Under the pieces are notes generated by a model. It worked only from the letters and a program-made list of their open reading frames with translations, was not told where the DNA came from and ran no database searches. Shown piece by piece: positions 1 through 11,030 of a DNA stretch of 64,000 nt. This stretch comes from Bryoerythrophyllum caledonicum (taxonomy: Eukaryota; Streptophyta; Bryopsida; Pottiales; Pottiaceae). The stretch is from assembly GCA_963971425.1 (NCBI GenBank), contig OZ020519.1, forward strand, positions 1,442,028 through 1,506,027, in the 5' to 3' direction. The translations under genes and the position numbers were made by a program. Position 1 is the first letter of the stretch. Each line of letters starts with the position of its first letter.

Positions 1-106
1 AGAGGGAAGTCTCTGATTCGGTAGACGAGAGAGTTTCACGAAGGATGGTGAGCGAGGCTGAGGGTTCGGAGAAGGGAAGAGTGTTGTTCTTACAAGTCGG
101 GTACAG

Positions 107-412
107 GAGGGCGATATGTTCCGATCGGCGTGTTCTAGCGAATTGGAGGATGACGCTGAGAGCAAGTATATTCAAGAGGAGGACGGCGGCATCGACTGTG
201 ATGCGGAGGAAGAGAAGCAGATCGACTCCGATGTGGAAGAGATCCTTAATGGAGGTGCTTCGGTTGAAGAAGAGAAGGAGGACGACCCGTGGTATGAAGA
301 CGAGGAGGAATCTTCTTCGGAGGGCGGCTGCAGCCCATTTCAAGTTGGGTGTGACACAGGGTCTGATGTCGATTCAGACATATACACACCGGCTCACTGG
401 AAGGATCTTTAG
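107..412 (+). CDS. 3' terminal exon of an acidic protein, 5' part outside window
   Basis: The open frame runs from a possible 3' splice site (TACAG ending at 106) through an ATG at 116 to a TAG at 410-412. The last 98 residues are extremely acidic, with runs of Glu and Asp, and end in a Trp/Tyr-containing tail (WYEDEEE near the middle, then HWKDL at the C terminus). The frame is closed by a stop at 59-61, so if the gene is real its earlier exons lie upstream. I see no known domain. The basic frame that overlaps it (45-455) looks like a shadow. It could also be the acidic tail of a transposon protein. Function unknown. Confidence 0.35.
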   Translation, partial: EGDMFRSACSSELEDDAESKYIQEEDGGIDCDAEEEKQIDSDVEEILNGGASVEEEKEDDPWYEDEEESSSEGGCSPFQVGCDTGSDVDSDIYTPAHWKDL

Positions 413-597
413 AGCTCTTCAGAAAGGTAGTGCAAGTATAGAATTTGTTGTTTGATCCAGGAATTTTGCTGAGACCAGTCACTGTTTTTTCCAACATTTG
501 GTCTTGTATCAGACGCTTTTGTAAAAAGACTTCATCCCAGCGTAGCATTGTCGTTTTTGAACAGCGAGCATTTATTTTTTTAGTACTTTGCTTTCGA

Positions 598-849
598 CCG
601 GATATCTCCGGATGGCTGAACGCCATTCCTTACATGTCAATGCTTCAAGCTCTGAAATGCACTGTACTCATCTTCTACACGATATTACCACAGAAATGTA
701 TAGTACACCATATTACATGGTATGTATTATAAACGTGTTAGCTTGAAAGTTGTTATCATTTTGTCGATCACGACGAACAAAATTTCACGCTTGTTTTATC
801 ACTATATTTGATTTGTATTGTATCACTGAAACCATCCGGAGATATCCGG
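598..849. repeat. 18-bp inverted repeat pair
   Basis: CCGGATATCTCCGGATGG at 598-615 is the exact reverse complement of 832-849. Each arm is itself an imperfect palindrome (CCGGA, four bases, TCCGG). The 216 bases between the arms hold no convincing gene. The pair could be the ends of a small foldback element, but I find no target duplication. Confidence 0.6.
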
Positions 850-932
850 CTGAATGATTGAAATAAATTAACTGGGTATCCCTTTCAAATTCTTTGGTGC
901 GACTATTTTATGAGACTAAAATCCTTCTTCCT

Positions 933-962
933 TATTTCTGGACTTTGCAAAGTCCAGAAATA
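933..962. repeat. 30-bp perfect palindrome
   Basis: The arm TATTTCTGGACTTTG (933-947) is followed directly by its reverse complement (948-962) with no spacer. It lies about 55 bp before the first gag-like open frame, in what may be the leader of the Ty3/gypsy element. Confidence 0.85.
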
Positions 963-1017
963 GTTAAATAGAGTATGTTATAAGAAAAGGGTAGAGAAAA
1001 AACAACCCTCTATAGTA

Positions 1018-3344
1018 TTGGGAATACACAGTCCTACCTTTAACACTGTTACAACTCCTTCTCCCTTCAATCTAGAAGATGAAATAGCAAAAGCCTTAGA
1101 AAAGGCATTGAGACAAACTAAAAGGGAAAAAACATATAAGACACTACCCCATCCTCCAAATTCTCCTCAGTCAGAATCAAAGAAAGCCCAGTTTATCCCA
1201 GAAGAGTTAGTACTCGCAGCCTTAAAAAATCATAAGAAGAAATATGTAGGAAAAAGAAAAGATACAAAATATACCACTCACTCTTGTTGTTCTAATAGCC
1301 CAAAAGAAGAAAATTGGGAGATCTAGAGCGAGAAAGCTTGGTCTAATTCCTTAGAAAAGGAAGGATCCTCAGAAGAGGAAGAAATAGATGAAAAACTTGT
1401 AAATGAAGATATTCTTAACGTTAACGCTCAACAACTTGATGAGTTAGAACAATTGTTTAGAACCCCCATACCACACGCCTTAACAATTGATCGTACCTAC
1501 GAAGTAGGTAACTCCTCAAACCAAACAGACTTTGAGACTCCCTATCCAAGTTCTTTTGTTCAAAGATTTGAGTCAAAATTAGAAACACCAATATTTACTG
1601 ACAGCGAAGCAAAGGAATCTATTGACCACTTCCTTAATGCCAGACCATTGGAAAATGAGGAAGAAAAACATGAGTTTCGTAAGGAAATATAGAAGCATTT
1701 AGCCAAATTCTTAGACCTACTACCTTAAATTTTGACATACAAGAAGAGATTGACCAATCTAGTGTGGAAGAAGAGGAAGTTAAGTATAATCATATTAAAG
1801 AGGAAGAGTTCGACGTAAGTGGGCAAAGTGAGCCTAAAGGAGGTGAAAGTAAACTTAACAGTGTTAGTGAAGAAGAAGAACACTCAGAACCACCATCACG
1901 AGTAGAGAGTCCAGCTGGACATTTCTCACGTCCTTCTGGGAGGACTTCTCCTTCTGACACTTCTTCTGATAATTCTACCTCTAGCAGGTCCTCATTATCC
2001 TCACCACCTTCAATCCCTCCTACTCCTGACGATCCTTTGATTGATCTTGTTGCTATGGCATATCATAGGATGCTTAATATAGCTCCATTTTCCATATCCT
2101 ATAGAGATTTAGGAGAGGATCCAGATTCCTACTTGGAAAGATTCCAAGTAGTAGCAATAGCTAATAATTTAGCTGTGGATAAGTATATCACTAGTTTTCC
2201 TGGTAATTTACTAGGGGAAGCTCAGAGGTGGTATGCAACATTAAATCCTCGACCAGCAGGTTGGGATACTTTAAAAGATGCATTTTTTGCCAGGTTTAGA
2301 CCCCAGTCTTATCACAATACCTTGCAAGATCAATTACAAAGTTTTCAGATGTATCCTAATGAATCTATAGCGGGTTACTATACTCGACTTAAGAATTTGT
2401 TACACAGATGGCGGGATAATGAGATGCCCGAGTCATGGATTACAAATACATTCACCAGAGGGTTATTAGACCCTTTGTATATCTATTAAGTTAAACTTTC
2501 TAATCCTGCAAACTTAACTGCAGCGTATGAGGCTGCCAGAAACTGGGACGCTGCTATGGAGAGATCTAACATGTTGTACCAAAATAGGAGAATTACACAA
2601 CCAGATCCTCAATATATGCCTATACCTTACCCAATTGGAATGGATAGAAGTGGAAGAGACTACTATCCTAAATCAATAACCCAACAACCTCAATTAATAT
2701 TACTAGGACCAATCTCAGACAGATAAAAGTAGTTAGCTTTAATGTCTGCTAACAGTGAAGAAACTGAAATCCAAGCTTTACAAAAAAAAATTAGGGAATT
2801 GTCAGTTCAAATTAATGAGGGAAAGAATAAGAGACCTAAGGCTACAAACGAAATAACTAATATTTGGTGTAGTAACTGTAAAGGGCATAGATACTTAAGT
2901 ACCGAGTGTCGATATCCTATAGAGGGAATCCCTAAATTTAAATGTGTTTATTGTGGTGCAAAGAGCCATGACATAACTACTTGTAGAAATATAAAAGAAG
3001 TTAAGGCCTTGGTGTAAGAACAACCTGCACAAAGTAATAATAATCAAAAAGTCCCTAATAGGATTACTTTTAAACAACCATTTATCAAACCCGGTGACAA
3101 TAGACGTCCTAGTGGGACCAATGGATACAGTTAACATGCGGTTTGGAAAAGACCATCTAATCAAGATAGGAATAAGGCAGTTGTATGTTTTAGGTGTAGA
3201 GAGTCGGGTCATTACTCGAGGGAATGTCGAAATCCACGTCAGCAAGTGGGATATAACCCAGTCTGTAGAAGATGTAGACAACCAGGTCATGTTTCTACTT
3301 ATTGTACTGTTGTTATCACAGAATTTCCTAATGTAAGAAAGTAA
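1018..3344 (+). pseudogene. gag: gag of the Ty3/gypsy element
   Basis: Frame 1018-1692 continues, after a small indel near 1690, into a second frame from 1692 onward. The segment 2040-2490 has the retrotransposon gag look (PDSYLERFQ, then EAQRWYATL, then FARFRPQ). CCHC knuckles follow: CVYCGAKSHDITTC at about 2941-2982, then CFRCRESGHYSREC and CRRCRQPGHVSTYC at about 3186-3306, preceded by a less regular CSNC motif. Stops in the second frame at 2487, 2724, 2730, 3015, 3132 and 3342 are TAA or TAG and mostly sit where Gln would fit. No intact Gag could be made from this copy. Confidence 0.8.
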
Positions 3345-4730
3345 GTTCAAATTCAAGAGGTAGAATCCTCTAATGCTAGAGATGTAAATTATTTGGCTGT
3401 TGATACACCCCAAGATGTTTTTATTACCAGATCACAAGCTAGAAAAGCTAAAGAACAAGAGCCAATCAGAAGTTCAGAAAGTGATTACAGTAAAGTTAAA
3501 CTTAATCTTGTGCTTAGTAGACAAATCCCTACTATACTTAAGAAACCTGAACCACCTAAACCCAATCCAGAAACAATAGACATAACAAATAGTGATTCCG
3601 AGACCAACTTTAGGCCAGAGCCTATACAACCAAAAAATGTGTCTCCACCTAAGGATAAGCCAAACATTCCAACAAAGCCGTTGGAACAACCTACTTTTTA
3701 TAGACCTTCAAAGACCATTGTTAAAGAACCATCATTGACATTGAAAAAAAGAAAGCATGATAGAATGATGAGATTAGCTGTTGGGATGAATCCTTATGAC
3801 ATCCTTACAGATTTGGATAGACTACAACCTCAGATGTCCTTTAGACAGTTACTTGCTTTGTCACCATCTTGTAAGAATGAATTAACATCCTCTTTAATAA
3901 GGAAAAGAGCCAAAATAATTGAGGATACCAATGTTAAGAAAGCTAAAGCAAAAACAAACAAAGAGACAAGCAAACTTCAGCCTGAGATTGTAAGTGTCCA
4001 TGATATCTCTTTTGATCCAGGAGCACCCACAGTTGATGTCATTATAGATGGAACTTTTGTTGATGGAGTCCAAATTGATAGTGGGAGTAGTGTTAACCTT
4101 ATGAATGTTAACACTATGGAAGAGTTAGGTATAACTAACATAGTACCTACTCCTATTATCTTAAGAATGGCAGACCAAAGTCGAGTGAAACCATTAGGTA
4201 AATTGTTGCAATTAAATACCATAATTGGTAGGATTGACTATAAAGTTGATTATATTGTTTTTAAAGTAACTGAGTCTATATCGACTTACCGTATTCTCCT
4301 TGGCAGACCTTGGTTATTCTTAGCCAAAGCTAAAGATGACTGGGGTAAAGGGACGTTAACAATAGGGGAGGGTAAAAGTAAAATAGTGCTACCTATGTTT
4401 CCAGTAGAGTACCACGGAGAAACTCAGAATGAGGATTCAAATTGGACCACTGAGGCAAACTCTGAATCTGAATCTAGTGACACTAATAAAGTCCAAGATA
4501 AGCCTACTCTTAAAAGTTTAGATCCTGGAGAATACTTTGTTCCTCCTAGTCAGATGGATGACTCAGATGCAGCCATAGAGGCATGGCAAAATGCTCCAAT
4601 ATATAATGTGACAATTGAAAAAGAGTCAGATAAGGAACTTCCTTATGTAAGTGATTCAGAAGAATTACTGGGTGAAAAGAAGACACCTACTGTCAGACCT
4701 TTAATAAAAAATACTATAGAAATAACTTAG
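3345..4730 (+). pseudogene. aspartic protease region of pol
   Basis: This open frame continues the gag frame. A Lys/Pro-rich linker is followed near 4030-4330 by a retropepsin-like core: a IDSGSSVNLM motif (the expected D-S/T-G active site) and a downstream ILLGRPWL motif, which matches the conserved second half of plant Ty3 proteases. The frame ends at a TAG at 4728; the RT continues in another frame, so there is an indel close to 4725. Confidence 0.8.
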
Positions 4731-4732
4731 GA

Positions 4733-5698
4733 ACTAAAGAAGATCCTAAGCCGATAAAAATATATGATGGATTACAACCTCAAGAATATGATGAGTGGTT
4801 GGAATTTTTTAAGAAGGAGAAAGATGCCTTTTCTTGGACATATAAAGATTTAAAAGGCATACCTCCAGATGTTTGTCAACATCGTATTATCCTAGAAGCA
4901 GATGCTAAACCTATTAGGCAAAGACAATAGAGGATGAACCCAAAGTATTCCTTAATGGTAAATGAAGAAATTGATAAATTAGTGGAATGTAATTTCATTT
5001 ATCCCGTACCATTTAGCGAGTGGGTGTCACCGATTGTCATAGTACCTAAGAAAAATGGTAAGATTTGCATTTGTCAAGACTTTAGGCAGTTGAACAAAAC
5101 CACTAAGAAAGATTTCTTTCCCTTACCATTTTTTGTTGTAGTTCTAGATGGTGTAGCTGGGCATGAGTGCTATTCTTTCCTAGATGGATTTTCGGGCTAT
5201 AACCAAATTCAAATAGCTCCGGAAGATAGACCATTAACCACCTTCACCACAGATTGGGGAAGTTTTGCATATAATGTTATGCCCTTTGGACTGTGCAATG
5301 CACCAGCAACTTTCCAAAGAGTTATAACACAAGCTTTTACAAAATACCTAAGAAAATTTATGGAAATATTTTTAGATGAATTCTGTGTATTTGGATCTAA
5401 GGAAGATCATCCAAAGGCATTAAAGCAATGTTTTGACAGTTGTCGAGAATATGGAATATCCATAAATGCTGCTAAGTCTGAGTTAGCAACTGTATGTGGT
5501 AAGTTATTAGGTCATGTTGTCTCAAAAGAAGGAATCGCAGTTGATCCTGACAAAGTAGCAGTTATAATCACAATGGAAATCCTCGAGCACTTAACTACAC
5601 TTAAAGGATTTCTGGGTGCCATTGGGTATTATAGGAGATTTATATATAGATTTGCATTTATAGCTGCACCTTTGAATGCTTTAACTTAACAAACCCTT
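4733..5698 (+). pseudogene. pol: reverse transcriptase region of pol
   Basis: The frame contains classic Ty3 RT blocks: PIVIVPKKNG, CQDFRQLNK, FSGYNQI and VMPFGLCNAPATFQR. The polymerase box, normally Y-L-D-D, reads F-L-D-E here, so the catalytic second aspartate is replaced. A TAG at 4928 and a TAA at 5687 break the frame. The reading resumes without loss at 8089, beyond the nested insertion, which shows the insertion landed in this frame at the RT/RNase H junction. Confidence 0.9.
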
Positions 5699-6534
5699 TG
5701 TGGCCCAAATAAACCGCCCCCTAATGGGGTGGCTTATCTTGAACACAAGATCCTACATATGGGATGCAGCCCCTTGTGCAAACATACTTTAACCATTCAT
5801 ACAAGCATGATGACCCAAGGCGTGGTCACTTAAGAGGGTTCGTTAATAATTAGTGATGTGATGGCTGAATTGAGCCTTAGGTTGAATCCAACCTTTAGAC
5901 AAGCGTAAATTCCACCTCAAAGCTTTGTTTCCAATGTTTTAAAGCTCCATTAGGTTCAATTTTGCCTTGTGAACTTGATTAGCACCTTAACCACCAATTC
6001 CAGGCCCAAGTGCGACCCTAACAGCAGCAACCAGCAGACAGACTCCTCTTTTTATGTTAAAAGTTTAATTCTTCATTATCTTCGTGATTATGACTCCGTT
6101 TTTTACGTTTGTTTTTTGTATTCTTATTAGTTTTTCTTGCTTAACACGATGGCAGCCTTCAATTGATCATTTGACTCGACCCTGGACCTCCCAGCCAGCG
6201 ACCAGCAGTGCACCTTCAACATATGACTTTATTCAAGATCATGCACCACATTCCTATGCATGTATCACATTCATTCACACAAGAATCCACCCCAGCCTTA
6301 CTAAGAGTGAGCCTCCAGCTATGTTCACTTACTAATGGCGCTCTAATCGGTTATTTAGTTGAATATATAGCAAACCCTAATTCTACCGAAAAATTGGCAA
6401 CGCTTCCGCGTGGTTTTTGTATTTAGAAATTAGGGTTCAAGTCATACACATGGAATTGAAGAGGTTCGAGGGAGAAAAGAAAAGGGGCTCCCTGAGTTAA
6501 TTCGGTTCACCCTCCATCCTTAGCCTTCGACTTA

Positions 6535-6586
6535 CTTGTTCAGCTCGTGATCTTGCTCCTCTTGTTCAGCTCGTGATCTTGCTCCT
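6535..6586. repeat. 26-bp tandem repeat, 2 copies
   Basis: Two adjacent identical copies of a unit starting CTTGTTCAGCTCGTGATC at 6535 and 6561. It lies inside the nested insertion, just before the 185-bp array. Confidence 0.8.
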
Positions 6587-6601
6587 CTTGTTGGTGCTCT
6601 T

Positions 6602-7140
6602 CACTCCGCAGCCTGTATCTTCGTCGTCACAGCTCCGATCCGCGCGTTCTTGAGCTTGTTGGAAAGCCAACGTTCTAATCTATCTACTCCTAAAATCTTA
6701 GCCCGATTGGACAAGAACTCCGCTACTGACGAGGGAAAACCTGAGGCCGTATGAGATCCGCCACCGATCCTCCAGCTGGTCGTCCTCACTCCGCCGCCCG
6801 TATCTTCGTCGTCACAGCTCCGATCCGCACGTGTTTGAGCTTGTTGGAAAGCCAACGTTCTAATCTATCTACTCCTAAAATCTTAGCCCGATTGGACAAG
6901 AACTCCGCTACTGACGAGGGAAAACCTGAGGCCGTATGAGATCCGCCACCGATCCTCCAGCTGGTCGTCCTCACTCCGCTGCCCGTATCTTCGTCGTCAC
7001 AGCTCCGATCCGCGTGTTCTTGAGCTTGTTGGAAAGCCAACTTTCTAATCTATCTACTCTCCTATTTCCGCAACGATTGGATCACATTCTAGCCCACAGG
7101 AGGGGGAAATCTGAACCCTACCTCTCTCTCTCCTTCCACA
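6602..7140. repeat. 185-bp tandem repeat, 3 copies
   Basis: Copies start at 6602, 6787 and 6972, all at CACTCCGC. The first two are almost identical. The third matches well to about 7060 and then diverges, though homology is still visible. The array explains the repeated open frames seen on both strands here, which are not genes. Confidence 0.9.
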
Positions 7141-7165
7141 CACCTCTCTCGGTTTCCTAGCTCCT

Positions 7166-7254
7166 ACCACACACCTCTCTCACTCCTACCTCCCACCACA
7201 CACCTCTCTCACTCCTACCTCCCACCACACACCTCTCTCACTCCTACCTCCCAA
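7166..7254. repeat. 29-bp pyrimidine-rich tandem repeat, about 3 copies
   Basis: A unit beginning ACCACACACCTCTCTCACTC repeats with a 29-bp period. It belongs to the nested insertion. Confidence 0.85.
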
Positions 7255-8088
7255 CCTTCGAATGAGCGCCCTCCAAGGGGGTAACCCCAAGACCCTTGCT
7301 CCCTTCTTTGTTCCCAAGGTCGTTCCCTTCGTCGTTCACAGCCGCCAATTTGGGTGGGCACATTAATGGTCACACTAAACAACTAGTAACTAAAAAGCAA
7401 TAATTCACTAGCCACCCTTGCATTTAACACAAGTGGGTGTCCCACTAACCAAGGAATATCTAAATCTAAACTTTGACTCCATGCCACATGTGTGTGCATG
7501 ATCTCAATAAGTGAGCTATTAGCTAATTTTCAAAGGTGCAAAAATCTAATTTAACCTACCTAAATTGAATTCCGCTTGCTTGGGGTAATTCCTAATTTAC
7601 TTAGTAATTGATGAGGATTCTTTTCCACTTCTTTTGGACCCTTTTGACTATTTTTTTAAGGGCTTTTAACGCCCCATTCTATTTTCTTTTCTCCTCACCA
7701 TCCTCCTTCTTCTTCTCCCATTTTTTTGGTTTCGTGATTTCTTCATCGTGACCGAATATGGTCTACAACTCGATAGGAGGTAAATTCTTCTCCACCACTA
7801 CTCATTTTAATTCTTTTCTAATTTTTTTTTGTCTTTTTTCCCTTCTCTCTTTGCTTTTCTTTTCTGGTTTATTCCCCTTTTTTTTTCTTCCTTTTTGGCT
7901 AACTACATAAATTCCGCGATTGCCATAAATGGCTCCTCTTTTAGTGAGGGGAAAGGCCACTTGGCCATTTTAATCAAAAAACCACGAGCTAGTCCATGGG
8001 ATAACCCATTTTCACCACTCATTAGCCTTAATGGACCCGACGTGAGGTCCATTCATCATCGTGAGCCGTTTTTGCGGCTCACACCCTT

Positions 8089-8580
8089 ATACCTCGAGTT
8101 TGGTCAGATGACTGCACTAAGGCTTTTAATAAGTTAAAACGCCGACTTAGCAAAGCACCAATCTTAATTCCTCCAGATTGGGACAAATCTTTTGAAGTTT
8201 ATGTTGATGCTTCCAATGTGGCAATTGGAAGTGTCTTGAGTCATAAAAATAGTAAAGGTCATGATAGACCCATATATTTTGCCAGTCGACAATTAAGTGC
8301 TGCTGAGAGAAATTACTCTGTCACTGAACGTGAAGGTTTGAGAATATCTTTTCTATTCAAAAATTTAGACATTACTTGTTAAGATATAAGTTCACTTTCC
8401 ACATTGATCATGATGCTTTAAAGTACATGATCAATAAACCTCAATTGAGTGGACGGATTGCAAGATGGATTCTACTTTTGCAAGAGTTTGACTTTACCAT
8501 TAATGTGAGACCTGGGAAGATCCATCAAAAATGCAGATTTCTTATCTAGACTTAGTGAGACAATCAATCCAGAATCTATT
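8089..8580 (+). pseudogene. RNase H region of pol
   Basis: The frame resumes with the RT/RNase H connection (VWSDDCTKAF) and shows RNase H blocks: YVDASNVAIG, AERNYSVTERE, HIDHDALKYM and, after further indels, NADFLSRL. Frameshifts lie near 8340 and 8527. It is the second half of the pol polyprotein that the nested insertion separated from RT. Confidence 0.85.
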
Positions 8581-9903
8581 GATGACAGCTTTCCATATGC
8601 ACATATCTTTGAAGTTAAAGATGGTATAGAAATACTTGACATAATTCCTCAAGAATATGCAGATATTATCTATTATTTAACTAAAGGAATTTTCCTTATT
8701 GACTACACTACTAAAGATAAAACAAGGTTAGTACACCAATCCTTACCTTACACTATGATTAGTGGAGTTCTTTATAAAAGAGGAAAAGATGATATACTTA
8801 GAAGATGTGTAAATCCTAGTGAAGTGCCTATGGTTTTACAAGATTGCCACACAGATGCTTGTGGTGGACATTTTGCGGGGTGGGCTACGGCTCAAAAAGC
8901 GTTAAGAATAGGCTATTGGTGGCCTACGCTTCTTTCAGATGCGACTACCTACATTAAGAAATGTGACCCTTGCCAAAGAGTTGGTAAACCTACAGCTACT
9001 AAGGCTATGCCTTTGACACCAATTTTAGCCCAGATTCCTTTTGAGAAATGGGAAATAGACTTTGTTGGCCCCATTAAGCCACCTAGTCGGGTAGGACAAA
9101 AACGTTACATCCTAGTTGCCACAGAGTATGTAACTAAGTGGATTGAAGCCGTAGCCACTAAGACGGATGATGCATTTACTGTAGCAAAGTTTATTTATGA
9201 AAATATTATTGCTAGATTTGGTTGCCCCAAGGAAATTGTAAGTGATAGAGGGACTCACTTTATTAATGATACTATTGCAAAAATGTTACAACAATATTTT
9301 ATTAAGCATTGTAAGTCATCTGCCTATCACCCCAGAGCTAATGGGCAAACCGAGAAGTCTAATGGTATTCTTTGTAAAATAATATCAAAAACATTAGAGG
9401 GAAATGCATCAAATTGGGATTATGAGCTAACTAATGTTTTGTGGGCCTACCGTTGTACCATTAAAACTACAACTAAGGCTACTCCATTTTCATTGGTCTA
9501 TGGCTTGGAAGCCATGTTACCAATTGAAGTAGAACTACCATCATTAAGGGTTGTTATTTCTCAAAGATTGGGAGATTTGGCTTCCTTAAGGGAACGTCTA
9601 GATAATTTAGAGCGACTCGATCAGATTCGAGCGCAAGCTTATATGAATATGGAAGCAATTCAAAAGCAAAGGAAAACTTACTATGATAGTAAGCTACAAC
9701 CAAAAATCTTAAAAGATAACGATCTAGTCTTACTCTATGATAGTAGATTACAAAAATTTCCAGGGAAATTCAAAATGAGGTGGTTTGGCCCATATCGGAT
9801 ACTTAAGACTTATCCTAATGGATCTGTTGAGTTACAAGATTTTGCAGGGAATATCCATGCAACAAGATACAACGGTTACAGATTGAAAAAATATGTAACT
9901 TGA
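8580..9903 (+). CDS. integrase part of pol (Ty3/gypsy)
   Basis: This is the best-preserved part of the element; the frame is open from about 8570 to the TGA at 9901-9903. The HHCC zinc-binding region is present (HTDACGGHF, then CDPCQRVG). The catalytic core has all three acidic residues: D in WEIDFVGP, D in VSDRGTHF and E in GQTEKSNG. A GPY-type motif (MRWFGPYRI) lies near the C terminus. Product: integrase, which inserts retroelement DNA in the nucleus. It is only a fragment of a polyprotein whose upstream parts are broken. Confidence 0.9.
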
Positions 9904-9918
9904 GGGCAAGTTAAGCAT

Positions 9919-10900
9919 TAAGAAGGGGGCAGGACCTCTAAAATGTGACCTTTTATGTGGTCCGGAATGACCCTAAACTACCCAGGTGAAAGTAAAAAAT
10001 AATGGCAAAGTTTGAAGTCTAAGTGAGGGTGATTTTAACTTTGCATTAAAAAATTTCTTACTTGATGGGATAGGTCACAAGTTGCTAATAAAGTTACTTG
10101 TGTGGTAAATAATTAAAAAAAATTAAATTTTTTTAAATTTTTTAAAAAAAAAATTACATAATAGTGCCTCATGAAGAAAGTGAAAAATAAAGCAACAAGT
10201 TGGGAAAGTACCCTCAATGAGTTAATTTTTAAAGTGATTAAATGACTCTACATTTCTTGAATGAAAGTGGAAAAATATCTATAAGATTTAGAAGCATAAT
10301 GAGTTTGAATAAGTTAAACACTTACGACTTCATAATAAAAACTTTTTTTGGGATTTTAGAAGATTTTTGAGAGATCACTAAAATAACCATTTGTTTATGT
10401 TAAAAAAATAAAATAAAAAAAAACGAAAATAGAAAGATTTTTTTGAATAGAATTCTCAAATTTACAAGTGGTAAAACTTTTTAGACATGATGGCATGAGT
10501 ATGTACTTAAGAAAAAAGTTAATGAGTAAGATTGACAAAATAAATGCAAGATAAAAAAGAGTTAAGTCTCGACCAACTTTAATTTTAACAAGAAACCGTG
10601 AGTGTAAGCTCATTGAAGCTGAGATTATGCACTTAAGGGAAATCAGAAAAGTGTGAAAACAAATTAATGGTTGAAAGGAGACAAACTCTGTTGGAGCTAC
10701 TTTCCACATGGATGCCAGGCAAGGAGCCGAGCACATCATCATGAAACAATCACAAGAAAACAAAGATTTGATCAGAAGGGAGTGTAATCAGGAAAGAAAA
10801 AAGAGTCTATAAAAGTCTCAGTCTTTTTAGTAAGATTAGCGCTTAAGTGAACTTAATGTATTTCAGTCTGCATGTGAAAAAATAAAAAGTGTGGAAGTCA
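9919..10900 (+). repeat. polypurine tract and probable start of the 3' LTR
   Basis: AAGAAGGGGGC at 9920-9930 directly follows the integrase stop and is a typical plus-strand primer site. The sequence beyond is AT-rich with long A and T runs and no gene. The exact LTR start (about 9929-9931, with the TG probably mutated) and its end are uncertain because no second copy is in the window. Confidence 0.5.
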
Positions 10901-11030
10901 AAACTTGCACTTTTGTGATTAAGTTGATAGAATACAGTCGTCAATAAGTTCTGCCGAGTGAACAGTGAGGAAATAACAAAAACAGAAGAAGAGTGACGAA
11001 GAAGACGAATCTCGAAGGAACCTTCTTACC

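Larger units (their letters stand above)
5699..8083. mobile_element. 2,385-bp insertion with TG..CA ends, likely solo LTR or non-autonomous element
   Basis: The five bases CCCTT at 5694-5698 are repeated at 8084-8088. Removing the insert and one copy rejoins the pol frame exactly. The insert begins TGTGGCCC and ends GGCTCACA, the termini expected of an LTR. I find no internal direct repeat of the ends, so a solo long LTR fits best; a short inverted similarity of the ends leaves a non-autonomous DNA element possible. It contains three blocks of tandem repeats (6535-6586, 6602-7140, 7166-7254), and a hairpin (GTGAGCCG, loop of six, CGGCTCAC) at 8061-8082 next to its right end. No coding region is convincing. 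Confidence 0.85.
1000..9930 (+). mobile_element. Ty3/gypsy LTR retrotransposon, degenerate, with nested insertion
   Basis: The order gag, zinc knuckles, aspartic protease, RT, RNase H, integrase is the Ty3/gypsy order. The coding region carries at least two frameshifts before RT, at least two more in RNase H, and about eleven in-frame stops. It is interrupted at 5699-8083 by another element. A polypurine tract (AGAAGGGGGC, 9921-9930) lies just after the integrase stop and marks the probable start of the 3' LTR. I cannot find a matching 5' LTR upstream of gag, so the left end is probably truncated; the left boundary given is approximate. The integrase lacks a chromodomain that I can see and carries a GPY-type end, so a non-chromovirus lineage is likely. 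Confidence 0.85.

Noticed and set aside
1018..5698. Altered genetic code (TAA and TAG read as Gln)
   Set aside because: The host genes in the same window end at TAG or TGA, and the stops lie in a decayed transposon with frameshifts, so mutation is the simpler explanation.
6601..7160. Two pairs of 62-84 residue open frames repeated on both strands
   Set aside because: They come from the 185-bp tandem repeat in the nested insertion; identical frames at one repeat spacing show they are by-products.
8041..8088. Helitron 3' end at the hairpin GTGAGCCG..CGGCTCAC
   Set aside because: No CTRR end and no TC start between A and T; an exact 5-bp duplication with TG..CA ends fits an LTR-type insertion better.
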